From positions 519,141 through 573,978 of the forward strand of contig CAJNDS010002147.1 of assembly GCA_905221605.1 (NCBI GenBank): 54,838 bases of DNA, given 5' to 3'. Shown here piece by piece: positions 41,349 through 51,075 of the stretch (the stretch's first letter is position 1; each line of letters begins with the position of its first letter). Below the pieces are notes generated by a model, which worked only from the letters and a program-made list of their open reading frames with translations, was not told where the DNA came from and did not search any database. A program made the translations under genes and the position numbers. The DNA comes from Symbiodinium natans. Taxonomy: Eukaryota; Sar; Dinophyceae; Suessiales; Symbiodiniaceae.

Positions 41349-43500
41349 AGGCATGGGCATGGAGGAGGCTAACATAGACCGGACGGAGCCGGACATCCCA
41401 CATCCTTGGACGAAGCTGAACCCTAAACCCTAAACAAATCAAGAAGTGTACCAAGAAAAAAACCGTAAACCCCAAACCCTAAACCCTACACCCTACACCC
41501 TAAACCCTAAACGCTAAACCCGGACCTTAAACCCTAAACCCTAAACCCTAAACCCTAAACCCTAAACCCTAAACCCTAAGCCCTAAACCCTAAACCCTAA
41601 ACCCTAAACCCTAAACCTAAACCCTAAACCCTAAACCCTAAACCCTAACTAAACCCTAAACCCTAAACTAAACCATGGAGCTTGGGGCTTTTTTGGAAGC
41701 TTCGACCGGCTTCGACTGCTCCCATAGTCTGGACTTCGTGTGCCAGAGCCCTTTGTTGCGCGAATAAAGGGTAGGTGGTCCCCACACCCCCAAGTGGACC
41801 CGGTGGTTTAGGGTTTAGGGTTTAGGGTCTAGGGTTTAGGGTCTAGGGTTTAGGGTTCTGATGCCCGGCACAGCCTCACATGCAAGAGCGTGCAAGCACT
41901 CGCATCCTCATCACAAAACCGCGCGAGCTTTCCAGAGCGTATCCTCATGCCCCAATCCCCCAATAAAGCCCCCTGAATCCGAAATTGGCCGGCCCAACCC
42001 CCATCATAATACATGTTACATATGCATACAAGGGTTTAAGGTCGAGGGTAAACCCTAAACCCGAAATATTGTTGTGAGTCACGATGTATGGAGTTCTTGA
42101 GGCCAAGGCCGTAGGCGACGGCACCAGGCAGAACGGTGTTGAGAACTCGCATGGCACTATCTGCAATGCAGGGTTTAGGGTTTAGGGTTTAGGGTTTAGG
42201 GTTTAGGGTTTAGGGTTTAGGGTTTAGGGTTTAGGGTTTAGGGTTTAGGGTTTAGGGTTTGCACAGTGCGTTTAAAAACTTCACCCGCCCCATGATCCCA
42301 TGTGCACACCTCTTTCTTCCAGAGTTGGTTGTCAACCGCCTCATTTTCGAGTCATGGGGCTTGCCAATGTGCAAGAAGCTTCTAGAGCCCAATCGGCACA
42401 TTAACATGGCGGGTTTACGAAAATAGTGGTGTTACAAATCGACCCCCTAAATAGTAGGATCCCACAATTCGGTACCCCTAATTTCGGAAGCCCCCTTATA
42501 CAGCAGTCGTTGAAGTTGCGCTTTGCTGGTTTAGGGCTTAGGGAATGAACCCTGCGCATAATACCCATGAACCTCCGAGAAAGCCAGGTGGCAGCGAGTG
42601 CTGTAGATGCCATTGGCATGCGCTTCTGCAGCGTCGACATCATCGACGTGGAGGGCGAGGCACGTTGTGTGAGTTTAGGGTTTTGTTTAGGGTTTAGGGT
42701 TTACTGCCCAAGCCCGGATGCAAAAATGGTTTAGGGAGATATGACGGTTTGGTGCAAAAAGAGTTCGAGGTTTGAGGTCCGCACGGGTTCAGAGCAGGTT
42801 TTGGGGGGTTAGGGTTTTTGCTGTCTCCTGAAGCACGAGTCTTGGCGAGAAGTGTTCATCTTTCAGTGTGCTGAGCGTGCTGGCACCGACCCCAGCCCAC
42901 TTCAGAAAGGATCTGCTGTTTGGAAAAGGTTCCTTATCTTGGTAGCCCACTGGTACCCTTGACCCTTTTTTTTGGGGGGGTTATGGGTTCCCTTATAAAG
43001 TAAGCTAGCCAAGAAAGGGCGCCCTTCTTCTTATAATATGGTAACTGGGCTACCAAGTTAGAAGCCGGTCAAGATGCAAAGCCTTCCGAGCTGGATGCGT
43101 GTGGGAGATCAAGAATTAGTGCGCAAGAACAGTGAGCATTAAATACTAGTGTATCAGACCATTGAAGACGTAGAATAATGCACAATAGCTGAAATATTGG
43201 ACATTCTACTACTGTGTAAGTGTTTTTGAAAATGGCTTCCGCCTTATGATAACAGTCCTTAGTAGGGATTACAATGGCGAGTATGATAATCCCTGTTGAG
43301 GACTGTTAGTATAAGGCGGGGACATCAGGGGACATCCCAATGTACTAAGCCCTAAATTCTGAACCCTAAACCCTAAACCCTAAACCCTAAACCCTAAACC
43401 CTAAACCCTAAACCCTAAACCCCTAAACCCCTCACTGCCAGGGCCTGATGGTGATGGAAGTAAATGGCGGAGTGATGATGGACTCGTTGCCGCGACCTCG
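41349..43500 (+). CDS. ATP-grasp type ligase gene (partial model)
   Basis: Islands: 41349-41420 (MGMEEANIDRTEPDIPHPW, possible start), 41675-41767, 41858-41975 (LTCKSVQALASSSQNRASF), 42089-42171 (EAKAVGDGTRQNGVENSHG), 42323-42410 (LIFESWGLPMCKKLLEPNRH), 42588-42668 (VDAIGMRFCSVDIIDVEGEA) and from 43442 (LMVMEVNGGVMMDSL). The last two join in phase (donor GTGAGT at 42669, acceptor GCCAG). They give ..GMRFCSVDIID..G..C + GLMVMEVNGG, the metal- and ATP-binding C-terminal strand pair of ATP-grasp ligases of the RimK-like type (the EVN acid and Asn bind Mg-ATP). Such enzymes join an acid to an amine using ATP. Substrate unknown. The upstream islands are assigned by position only. Confidence 0.55.
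42411..42494 (+). mobile_element. Family D element, copy 2
   Basis: GGGTTTACGAAAATAGTGG pairs with CCCCTAATTTCGGAAGCCC; interior AAATAGTAGGATCCC. It begins right at the end of the 42323-42410 exon, so it is probably part of, or the origin of, that intron. Confidence 0.75.
42883..43136 (+). CDS. Open island split by an introner, inside the ATP-grasp gene region
   Basis: After the acceptor TTTCAG, the frame VLAPTPAHFRKDLLFGKGSL continues across introner A copy 8, once that is removed, into EAGQDAKPSELDACGRSR and stops. It lies between two ATP-grasp exons that splice together in phase without it. It may therefore be an alternative exon or a relic. Other frames are also open for part of its length. 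Confidence 0.35.
42938..43057 (+). mobile_element. Introner family A, copy 8 (duplication TTAT/TTAG)
   Basis: CTTGGTAGCCCACTGGTACCC to CTGGGCTACCAAG, 120 bases, with the typical T-rich loop and CTTATAA arms. It is flanked by TTAT (42934-42937) and TTAG (43058-43061), one mismatch. Confidence 0.85.
43239..43319 (+). mobile_element. Palindrome family L
   Basis: CCGCCTTATGATAACAGTCC and TTAGTAGGGATTA pair with TAATCCCTGTTGAGGACTG and TTAGTATAAGGCGG: 33-base arms around a 14-base loop. No target duplication found. Confidence 0.8.
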
Positions 43501-44029
43501 ACAGCAGCCTCCCTGTACCAGCGCCCCCCCCCCCCCCCCCCCAATTCTTTTCAGGTTTGGGGTTTAGGGTGTAGGGTTTAGGGTTTAGGGTTTAGGGGGT
43601 TCATAGGGTTTATAGGGTTTTCAGGGTTGATAGCTTTACATTTGACATGGCAGCTGCCGTCATACTGCGCAAGTATCTGTTCGCCTTTTCCCCTGGTTAG
43701 CTGAGGCTGACAAGCTGGTACCGGGCACAAAGTTCTGCAGGGGGATCACTTTCAAGTGTAGCTTTCCACATTGGCAAGCAAAGGGCTCAAGTGTGACGTT
43801 GGGGGGTTGGGTTTAAAAGGTTTATAGGGTTTAATCGGGTTTATGGGATTTGGGGCATATAGGGTTTAGGGTTTTGGGTTTAGGCTTCAGAGTTTAGGGC
43901 AGGTTATAGGGCACTTAAACTCAAGACTCCACACCATGCACCCTCTTTAAAAGGGTTGAGGATTTCAGGGGGTTTTGACCTCATAGCATGGAGTTTTCGA
44001 AGTTGAGTGCCCTGTGAGGTGCCTCGAAC
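43501..44029. other. Spacer downstream of the ATP-grasp exons
   Basis: C run at 43526-43542, TTTAGGG arrays at 43557-43600 and 43855-43900, and a possible final ATP-grasp exon at 43641-43690 (DMAAAVILRKYLFA). Otherwise nothing supported. Confidence 0.35.
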
Positions 44030-44710
44030 GCAGCTAAGGAGGTGGCAGTGGTTGCGGTAGCAGTCCCGTCATCACTTCCAAGGCTCCCCCTAAACCCTAA
44101 ACCCTAAACCCTAAACCCTAAACCCTAAACCCTAAACCCTAAACCCTAAACCTACACCGACATGGGTTGGGCAAGGATGGCGCAGATGGGCGAATCAGGG
44201 AAGGCGCGAGGGCCGTTTCCGGTGTACGGCTTCCCATTGCAGTAGTCAAGGGCCGTCACTTGTTTCCATGGGTGGTCCTAAACCCTAAGCTCTAAACCCT
44301 AAACCCTAAACCCCGTTTACGGTTGAGGTTCCAGGGTTTGAAGGGCATTGGGACATCCTGGCGGGAGTGGTGGCAGTTCCGGGGGTTCGAAGGGTTAAGG
44401 GGTAGATGGGTGACTCAGGAAAGTTTGAGAGCGCTCTTCTCGTGGCATAGCAGCAAAGGCTGAGCGCTGGAAGCTCCTGAAGTGTCAGGTTTAGGATCTA
44501 ATATAGGGGTCGGAATAATTACTAATGCTATTCCCTTATGGCCCCTTCGTAAATATACGATAAGAAGCCCCTACAACCCTATTCTAAGTGTTAAGGCCCA
44601 CATATTACACTTCAAGGAGCATGGGCGGCGATGACTTGGCTTGCGTGCGTACCTGCAACGGTGGCATTTCTCCCGCCGGGCTGCTGCAGATCCACGACCA
44701 GAAGCCCTGA
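44030..44710 (+). CDS. Exon islands, unidentified
   Basis: 44030-44092 (AAKEVAVVAVAVPSSLP), 44157-44253 (RMAQMGESGKARGPFPVYG, ends TAG), a related-looking piece near 44408-44455 (MGDSGKFESALLVA) and 44621-44710 (ACVRTCNGGISPAGLLQIHD, ATG to TGA). The similarity of QMGESGK and QMGDSGK hints at an exon duplication. No family recognised. Confidence 0.35.
44501..44607 (+). mobile_element. Family C element, copy 2 (intact middle)
   Basis: 107 bases from ATATAGGGGTCGGAATAATT to TTAAGGCCCACATAT. The middle contains CCTACAACCCTATTC at the place where copy 1 carries a telomeric array. Confidence 0.75.
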
Positions 44711-44827
44711 AACTTCGAGCCCCAAACCCTAAGCCCTAAACCCCAAACCCCAAACCCCAAACCCCAAACCCTAAACCCTAAACCCCGACCCTAGACCATA
44801 AGCCCTAAACCCCTAAACCCTCTGACT

Positions 44828-44910
44828 GTTGCAACTGGATACTATGTTTTAGACATGTCTAGAAAATAGGGTTTAGGGTTTAGGGTTTAGGGTAAATAGT
44901 ATCCAGCAAC
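44828..44910 (+). mobile_element. Palindrome with telomeric loop
   Basis: GTTGCAACTGGATACTAT pairs with ATAGTATCCAGCAAC. The loop holds a three-unit TTTAGGG array (44869-44892). No target duplication evident. Confidence 0.75.
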
Positions 44911-44966
44911 CCCCAAACCCCAAACCCCATAGAGTCGAAGCTTTCCGAAGCGGCCGTGCCAGGCCC

Positions 44967-46363
44967 TGGCGGCAGAGCTCTACGAGGCGGCGGTTCTCCA
45001 AGCGCACGGCGCTTACTGTGCGCGAAGCTGCTTTAAATGGGAGTTTAGGGTTTAGGGTTTAGGGTTTAGGGTTTAGGGTTTAGGGTTTAGGGTTTAGGGT
45101 TTAGGGTTTAGGGTTTAGCGTACTTCTTAATCAATCACCTAGTAGTAGAGTAGGTAACCTTGAACCTTTTTGGTGTAGTATAATCCCCTTATAATCCCAA
45201 AGAAAAGGTCAACCTTTAATTCGACCAGGTTATTGGAGAACTAAGATTCAAACAGTACTGCAGCTGTTATAGGAAGACTGTACTAAAGCACTACAACCCC
45301 AGGTGATACCAGTATTCCTTTTGTCTCGAGGTCAGGTTCCTTGTAAAGGAAACCCTAAACCCTAAACCCTAAACCCTCAACCTTTTACCTTTTAAACCCT
45401 AAACCCTAAACCCCTGTCTTGTTGGGGAGATCTAGGACAAAGCCGAGCTTTGCAAAGCCCAGCCCTAACCCTCAAGCCGAACACTGAAGCCGCCTAACAC
45501 TCCGGGCACTAGATCACACGTGGCTTTGGGAAATTCGGGGTTTAGGGGTCAGGGTTTAAACCCTAGGGTTTAAACCCTAAGGGTTTAGGGTTTAGGGTTT
45601 AGGGTTTAGGGTTTAGGTTTTAGGGTTTAGGGTTTAGGTTCTAGGGCTGCCGAACCCAGGCCCACGTCCGCGCTTGTGCAGTTTGTGGCTGTGAGGGTGA
45701 GACGTGTCCTTATGGTCTACGTCTACTAATTGCCTAAGAACCCCCCCAAAAAAAACAAAAGATGTTCTTCCTTATAAGGGTAATATCGGGATTATTGATG
45801 TATATTCTTTTGGGGTTCTTAAGCAAATAGTAGTGGTCATCTTGGTAGCCCGGTGGTAGGCTTTTGCCCTTTTCTTAGTTTCAAGGGTTTAGGGCTCAGG
45901 GTTTAGGGTTTGGGGTTTGGGGTTCAGGGTTTTGGGGTAGGGTTTAGGGCTTTAGTGGAACCGACCCACAATAAGGATGCCCTTATCAGAATCTGGCTCC
46001 TGGGCTACTAAGTCATTGTTTTTGTCGTTGCTACTCGTCTCCATGTTCTAGTTACAGTAATGTCATAAGAAATACTTGTTTATTGTTGCTTGTCATCTCG
46101 GACAGTTAAAGCCTATGGCCTTTCGTATTTCGTCTCGCCCCAGTTGCCAGTTCGAGAAAAATGTGGGGGGTCCCGTGATCGCCCAGGCTTGGACGTTGAT
46201 GCGACGGCGTAGACAAGTTGCCACGCTGCAGATGTAAAAGTCTAGTGCGTGCTGCAGGCCTACGACCCCAACCCCCCTATGTCCCAGGCACGATTTCAGT
46301 GGCTGCAGGCTCTTATGCTGAATGCCGAACCCACACCTGAAACCCTGAGCGCAAGGAGAATGA
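44967..46363 (+). CDS. Exon islands, unidentified
   Basis: 44967-45041 (LAAELYEAAVLQAHGAYCAR, CCAG acceptor), 45439-45475 (DKAELCKAQP), 45645-45696 (CRTQAHVRACAVCGCE, donor GTGAGA), 46152-46239 (GGPVIAQAWTLMRRRRQVAT) and 46258-46363 (SQARFQWLQALMLNAEPTPE, GCAG acceptor, followed by a family B arm). No domain recognised. Elements at 45733-46012 lie in the long intron. Confidence 0.45.
45733..45823 (+). mobile_element. Small palindrome
   Basis: CCTAAGAACCCCCCC...AAAAGATGTTC pairs loosely with ATATTCTTTTGGGGTTCTTAAG. Non-coding. Confidence 0.55.
45841..46012 (+). mobile_element. Introner family A, copy 9 (TCAT duplication), with a telomeric array
   Basis: CTTGGTAGCCCGGTGG at the left and CTGGGCTACTAAG at the right, between TCAT at 45837-45840 and 46013-46016. 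The loop carries about 70 bases of TTTAGGG-type repeats (45886-45955). Flanks are not clearly coding here. Confidence 0.9.
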
Positions 46364-46365
46364 TG

Positions 46366-46454
46366 GGTACGTTGAGTTTAAGTAGGGTTAGGACTCGGGT
46401 AACTAATGAGTGTAACCTTACTTAGGGTACTTACAACCCTACTTATCAGTACCC
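46366..46454 (+). mobile_element. Family B element, right arm replaced by CCCTAAA
   Basis: It starts at GGGTACGTTGAGTTTAAGTAGG and has the centre CCTTACTTAGGGTACTTA. At CAGTACCCCCC it passes into CCCTAAA instead of the expected CATGAACCTCC arm. Confidence 0.65.
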
Positions 46455-46936
46455 CCCAAACCCTAAACCCTCAACCCCCTAAACCCTCAACCCTGAACCC
46501 TAAACCCTAGCTGCTCCCAATTGTTTCAGCCGGAAGCCTCAACTCTCAGCCTGCTCCTTCTGCAGTGGCTCGCAGCAAGCTATTCCTTTTTTCCTTTGGG
46601 GCTTAGGGTTTAGGGTTTAGGGTTTAAGGTTTAGGGTAACTAGGACCCAGAGTAGGCCCTCATTCCCTTTCTTAGGGTTTAGGTTCCCTAAGCCCCTCTG
46701 AACCACAAAGGGCACCCTTTGTATTCCTGGGTTACTCTTGACTTGCATGATTGCACTGCAATATGCAAACCACACGTCCCACCCAGCAAGCAGCAAACAC
46801 TGATCAAGTATGCAGGGGTTATTGTAGATGTGTATATGTATACGTGATTTTCTGTATTTAGTATTTATTGACGGTTTACATGCATATCATACATGCATGT
46901 GTGTCTGTATACGGGCTGTACTGCAGAGTAGGAAGC

Positions 46937-47550
46937 ATGGCTCTCAAGTTCTCGGGGCACCGGACGTGGTGGGGGAGGGGGTCCGCAGTCATGCAGCTGG
47001 GTGCCATGATGGAGGAGGAGCCATACTTCAAGCCCATGTTCCCTGCCCGCATGTTGCGGAGAGTTGCGGGTATGTAGGGTTTATAGGGCTTGCGCTTCAC
47101 GACGGCGGGATGGGTGGGTGTGTTTGAGGTCTTGGGGTCTGCGGGAGGGCTTGTGATCTCAGTCAAAGCCCAAGCACGCGGAGCTTGCAAAGTCGCATTT
47201 GCCCCCAAGGATCTTGTATCCCCCCCCCCCGCAAACCCTAAACCCTAAGCCCTAAGCCCTAGACCCTAAACCCTAAACACTAAACCTCAAACCCAGACCG
47301 GTTTTTTGGACATGGGCATTGAGCTGGCATTGCTTCAAGTTACATGGGGATCCAAGAACAGCCAAGTCTGGACCGGAACCCCCCCAAAACCTACAGATCC
47401 CAACCCCAATTCCCAAACCCTAAACCCCAAACCCTAAGCCCTAAACCCCAAACCCCAAACCCTAAACCCCAAACCCTAAACCCTAAACTCCTAGATCCTA
47501 GGCAGGTGGAAAAGCAACAGCTAAGCCCGCAATCCTGGGTTGGCCAGTGA
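46937..47550 (+). CDS. Small multi-exon gene, unidentified
   Basis: First exon 46937-47069 starts ATG (MALKFSGHRTWWGRGSAVMQ, then MMEEEPYFKPMFPARMLRR) and ends at a GTATGT donor. Further exons: 47163-47219 (KHAELAKSHLPPRILY, CTCAG acceptor), 47296 to about 47405 (DMGIELALLQVTWGSKNSQV) and 47503-47550 (VEKQQLSPQSWVGQ, TGA). Telomeric arrays separate the exons. No domain recognised. Confidence 0.5.
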
Positions 47551-47760
47551 GATGTTTACAAATCTTTTCCTTGCTTAGGGTTTAGGGTTTAGGGTTTAGG
47601 GTTTAGGGTTTAGGGTTTAGGGTTTAGGGTTTAGGGTTTAGGGTTTAGGGTTTAGGGTTTAGGGTTTAGGGTTCCAAAACCACACGCCTTCGCTTTCACC
47701 AGTCCGGGCGCGGACCAACCGAGCCGGCGTGACCTGGCGCGGCAGAGGATCGGCTTGACG

Positions 47761-47860
47761 GTTTAGGGTTTAGGGGTTTAGGGGTTTAGGGGTTTAGGGG
47801 TTTAGGGGTGTAGGGGTGTAGGGGTGTAGGGGTTTAGGGGTTTAGGGGTTTAGGGTTTAG
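47761..47860. repeat. (TTTAGGGG)n 8-mer array
   Basis: About twelve units of TTTAGGGG with a central block of three TGTAGGGG, another locally homogenised variant. Confidence 0.9.
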
Positions 47861-47967
47861 GGGTTTAGGTTTATGGTTTAGGGTATAGGGGGCCACTATG
47901 CAAACCCCATTATTAATGGGTTTAGGGTGTGGGTTTTAGAGGATTTAGAGGGTTTAGAGGGTTTAGA

Positions 47968-49158
47968 GGGCTTGGGGTCCAGGAATTCCCACCTTCTGCC
48001 CTGTCGTCCCTTGATAGGCATCAGGGCCTCATTGTCCAGCGTGGTACATGAAGACTCCACCGTAGTTCCCTTCTTTGAAAGAATTCGATAGCTCCCCAAT
48101 ACAACCCCCCCCCCCCCCCCACTTCCCCGAGACATGTACTTTCTCGTCAGAGTACTTCTGTCAGACCACACGACCCTTCAACAGATAGATGAATCCGGGG
48201 CCATTGCCTGCGTCTGCTTACAGAGTCTTTGCCCCTGCTTGCGGGCACACCCGCCATCTACACAGAGTTGGACCTGAGTTGGACCTATCAGCAGCGCTCG
48301 CACGCATGTCATACTTAACTTTTGGTCCGCTTAGGTAGCCGGCAGTATGAGGTTCCTAGTTCCCATCTGTGCAGTTTCAGGGGACAGGAGCAGTGCCCGC
48401 AGGTGTGGCTGCTGGATGACGTCCAGTTCGAAACCCGAAACCCTAAACCCTAGGCCCTAGGCCCTAGGCTCTAAACCCTAAACCGTAGACCCTGAACCCC
48501 TCGGTGCCCATTTGGGGTTTGTCGTACATGTTTTTTTTGGGGTTTAGAGGCTCATATTTAGGAATATCTTCAGAGGGTTTCAAGGGCCAACGTCGTATAT
48601 GGGGGTTTACGGGAATGGGGGACCCCTAAAATAGACCCAATAGTAGGATTCCCGTTACAACAACTTGCCCCAAATTTCGGAAACCCTGAACCCAACTTTA
48701 AACCCTAGATAAACCCTAAACCCTAAACCCCCATGCAGACCCCCACCAGGAAGCTAGAGCAGCTCCCGCGCGGATTTCTCAAGGCCGGCGGGGACGTGCG
48801 CAGAGCTTCAGGGGTACGCATGACGTAGGGTTTAGGGTTTAGGGTTTAGGGTTTAAGGTTTAGGGTCTTAGGGTCTTGGGGTCTTAGGGTCTTAGGGTCT
48901 TAGGGTCTTAGGGTCTCAGTTAAGGCTGGGTTTAGGGTTTAGCGGAGAGAGGCCGTGCACCATGGGGAGGGCGGGCGGTGGGCGGGATACCGTTGGGTCG
49001 GGGGCTGGGGGAGGGGGAGGGGGAGGGGGCCGAGAGCGCACAACCACATGCAGGAGTCCTTTGCATACTCCTTAACTGCGTATTGGGCTCCTTGGGTACC
49101 CTCGTCCTGTCTGCAGGCTAAGGATGTTCCAAGCACCGAACCCCAACCTTCCGATTAG
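47968..49158 (+). CDS. Multi-exon gene, unidentified
   Basis: 47968-48041 (EFPPSALSSLDRHQGLIVQR, GTCCAG acceptor, donor GTACAT), 48182-48285 (ESGAIACVCLQSLCPCLRA), 48377-48440 (GQEQCPQVWLLDDVQFETR), 48737-48812 (KLEQLPRGFLKAGGDVRRAS, donor GTACGC) and 49047-49158 (ESFAYSLTAYWAPW ... STEPQPSD, TAG). Good coding character in each. Family not recognised. It may continue into the next cluster, which begins 11 bases on. Confidence 0.45.
48602..48685 (+). mobile_element. Family D element, copy 3
   Basis: GGGGTTTACGGGAATGGGGG pairs with CCCCAAATTTCGGAAACCC; interior CAATAGTAGGATTCCC. Confidence 0.7.
49001..49030. repeat. G-rich tract
   Basis: GGGCTGGGGGAGGGGG repeated: four or more G runs of at least four, a good G-quadruplex candidate on the coding strand just before a terminal exon. 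Confidence 0.7.
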
Positions 49159-49168
49159 GGACTCCAGC

Positions 49169-50871
49169 ATGCCGCCCCCTAGGAGTTCTCGGGTGGAGAA
49201 AGTCCAGCAAGCCTTTGCAACAGGAACGGGCTGGGACCCTAAACCCTGAACCCTAAAACCTAAACCCTAAACCCCAAACCCTAAACCCTAAACCCTCAAC
49301 CCTAAACCCAAATACATCTTCGACCCGAAGTCTTTCGAGACCCGGATCGCGAGCAGCGGATCGATGGTTTGTTGGTGCAGCTTTCGGCCCCTCAAGGTCT
49401 GTAGCGGCCGCCTAGACTCCCCTAAACCTTAAACCCAAACCATAAATGCAAAACCTAAGAACCCCACACCGTAAACCCTAAACCCAAACCCTAAACCCCA
49501 AACCCTAAACCCAAACCCTAAACCCGAAACACCTCCACCACAGGAGCAGTATCTGCCGCAGAGGCTGGATGCCGCTTGGGTGGAAAGTCTCGTCCAACGA
49601 GGCTTCGCGGACTGCTTGCCCTACTGGAAGGTACTAAGTACTCTTGAGGAGAGTTTAGGATTTAGGGTTTAGGGTTTAGGGGTCCTGGGCATGAAGCAGT
49701 GTAAGTACCCTAAGCAGGGCTGTAGCTGTAGTCACCCTACTTTATAAGCCTACTTCTGAGTAACCATGAACCTCCAAACCCTAAACCCTAAACCCTGAAG
49801 TCACTTGTACACAGCATTCCTCTTCAGTTGCCCCGTGGAGCATGGCTAGACGGGGTGGCAAAAAAACCTAGACCCTTGTAGGAATGCAACACGCCAGGCC
49901 GTTCTCTGCACCCTCTTACTGTTTGGGACAACGGCCGAATGCCTGAAGCCCCGAAAAACCTACCGTAACCCTAAACCAAACCCCTACACCCCTAAAGCAT
50001 CCCAAAACAACCTAGGACCCTAATCGATTTTTTAACCCACAAATTTAAACATCCGAAAAAGTCCTACAAACCTCAAAACATCCTAAAAGCCAATTACCCA
50101 AAGACGCCTCCTCGAACCCCTAAACCTAATGCCCTAGTACCCTAAACCCCCTAAACGTAATACCCTAGTACCCTAAACCCTAAACCCTAAACCCTAAACC
50201 CTAAACCCCCTAAGCCCCTAAGCCCTGAAGCCTAAACCCTAAACCCCCTAAGCCCCTAAGCCCTGAACCCTAAATCCTAAACCCTAAACCCTAAACTCGA
50301 AGCAGACCCAAGGGCAGTGCGGTGTTGGTCGAGTGGGGCGGCGTGTGGCGGGCCGACAACCGCAGCCTCCGGGCCGAGACACAAGGCATCGTTTTCGCGC
50401 GTGCTGCGTACCCCCTTTCGGGTTTAGGGTTTAGGGTTTAGGGTTCAGGGTTTAGGGTTTAGGGTACCCTAAGCCCTAAAACCCCAAACCCCGAAACTCC
50501 AAAACTCCCAAAAACCCTAAACCCCCAAACCCTAAACCCCTAAACCTAGCACCAGGCTATGGGCTTTTCAGGTTCGACTTCGGAGCTCTGTGCAGTAGAT
50601 AGGGGAGGTCTTTGAATCCAATTTAGGGTTTAGGGCTTAGGATTGTGTAACCCTGACCCCTTAAGCCCGATACCCTTAGCCCTTAACCCTAAACCCTAAA
50701 CCCTAAACCCTAAACCCTAAACCCTTTACCCTAAACCCTAAACCCTAAACCCTAAACCCTAACTCCATAAGCCCTACACCCTGAACCCAGCCTGTTGTGA
50801 AGCTCCTTGATGGTTGCTTTGGCCGCGATCTGGGTTCAACGCTGAAAGAGGCCGCGTTCCCGGCATCCTGA
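49169..50871 (+). CDS. Multi-exon gene, unidentified
   Basis: ATG at 49169: MPPPRSSRVEKVQQAFATGT (to about 49237). Then 49308-49425 (KYIFDPKSFETRIASSGSM, then VCWCSFRPLKVCSGR), 49542-49630 (LDAAWVESLVQRGFADCLPY, perfect junction K|GTACTA), 49830-49870, 50313-50420 (AVLVEWGGVWRADNRSLRAE) and a terminal exon 50791-50871 (VVKLLDGCFGRDLGSTLKEA, TGA). Every exon is preceded by CCCTAAA and most are followed by TTTAGGG. No known domain seen. The mix suits a soluble enzyme or scaffold. Confidence 0.5.
49690..49778 (+). mobile_element. Family B element, truncated on the left
   Basis: The centre TAAGTACCCTAAGCAGGGC and right arm CTGAGTAACCATGAACCTCC are present. The right arm passes directly into AAACCCTAAACCC. 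A TTTAGGG array replaces the left arm. Confidence 0.65.
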
Positions 50872-51075
50872 GGCCTTCAAAATTTAGGGTTTAGGGTTTA
50901 GGGTTTAGGGTTTAGGGTTTAGGGTTTAGGATTGAGGGTTTAGGGTTGGGGAGAAACAAACGGTTAAGGGTTAGGGTTGTTGTCTAGTGCTGCTTTATTT
51001 CGTGGCTCTAGACAACACAAACCACAAGCTGCAAGTGGGATGGCTTAGGGTGTAGGGTTTAGGGTCTAGGGTGGC

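Noticed and set aside
48939-49136. 65-codon minus-strand frame
   Set aside because: Antisense to the G-rich tract and to the + strand exon ESFAYSLTAYWAPW; the proline and leucine content reflects the complementary strand.
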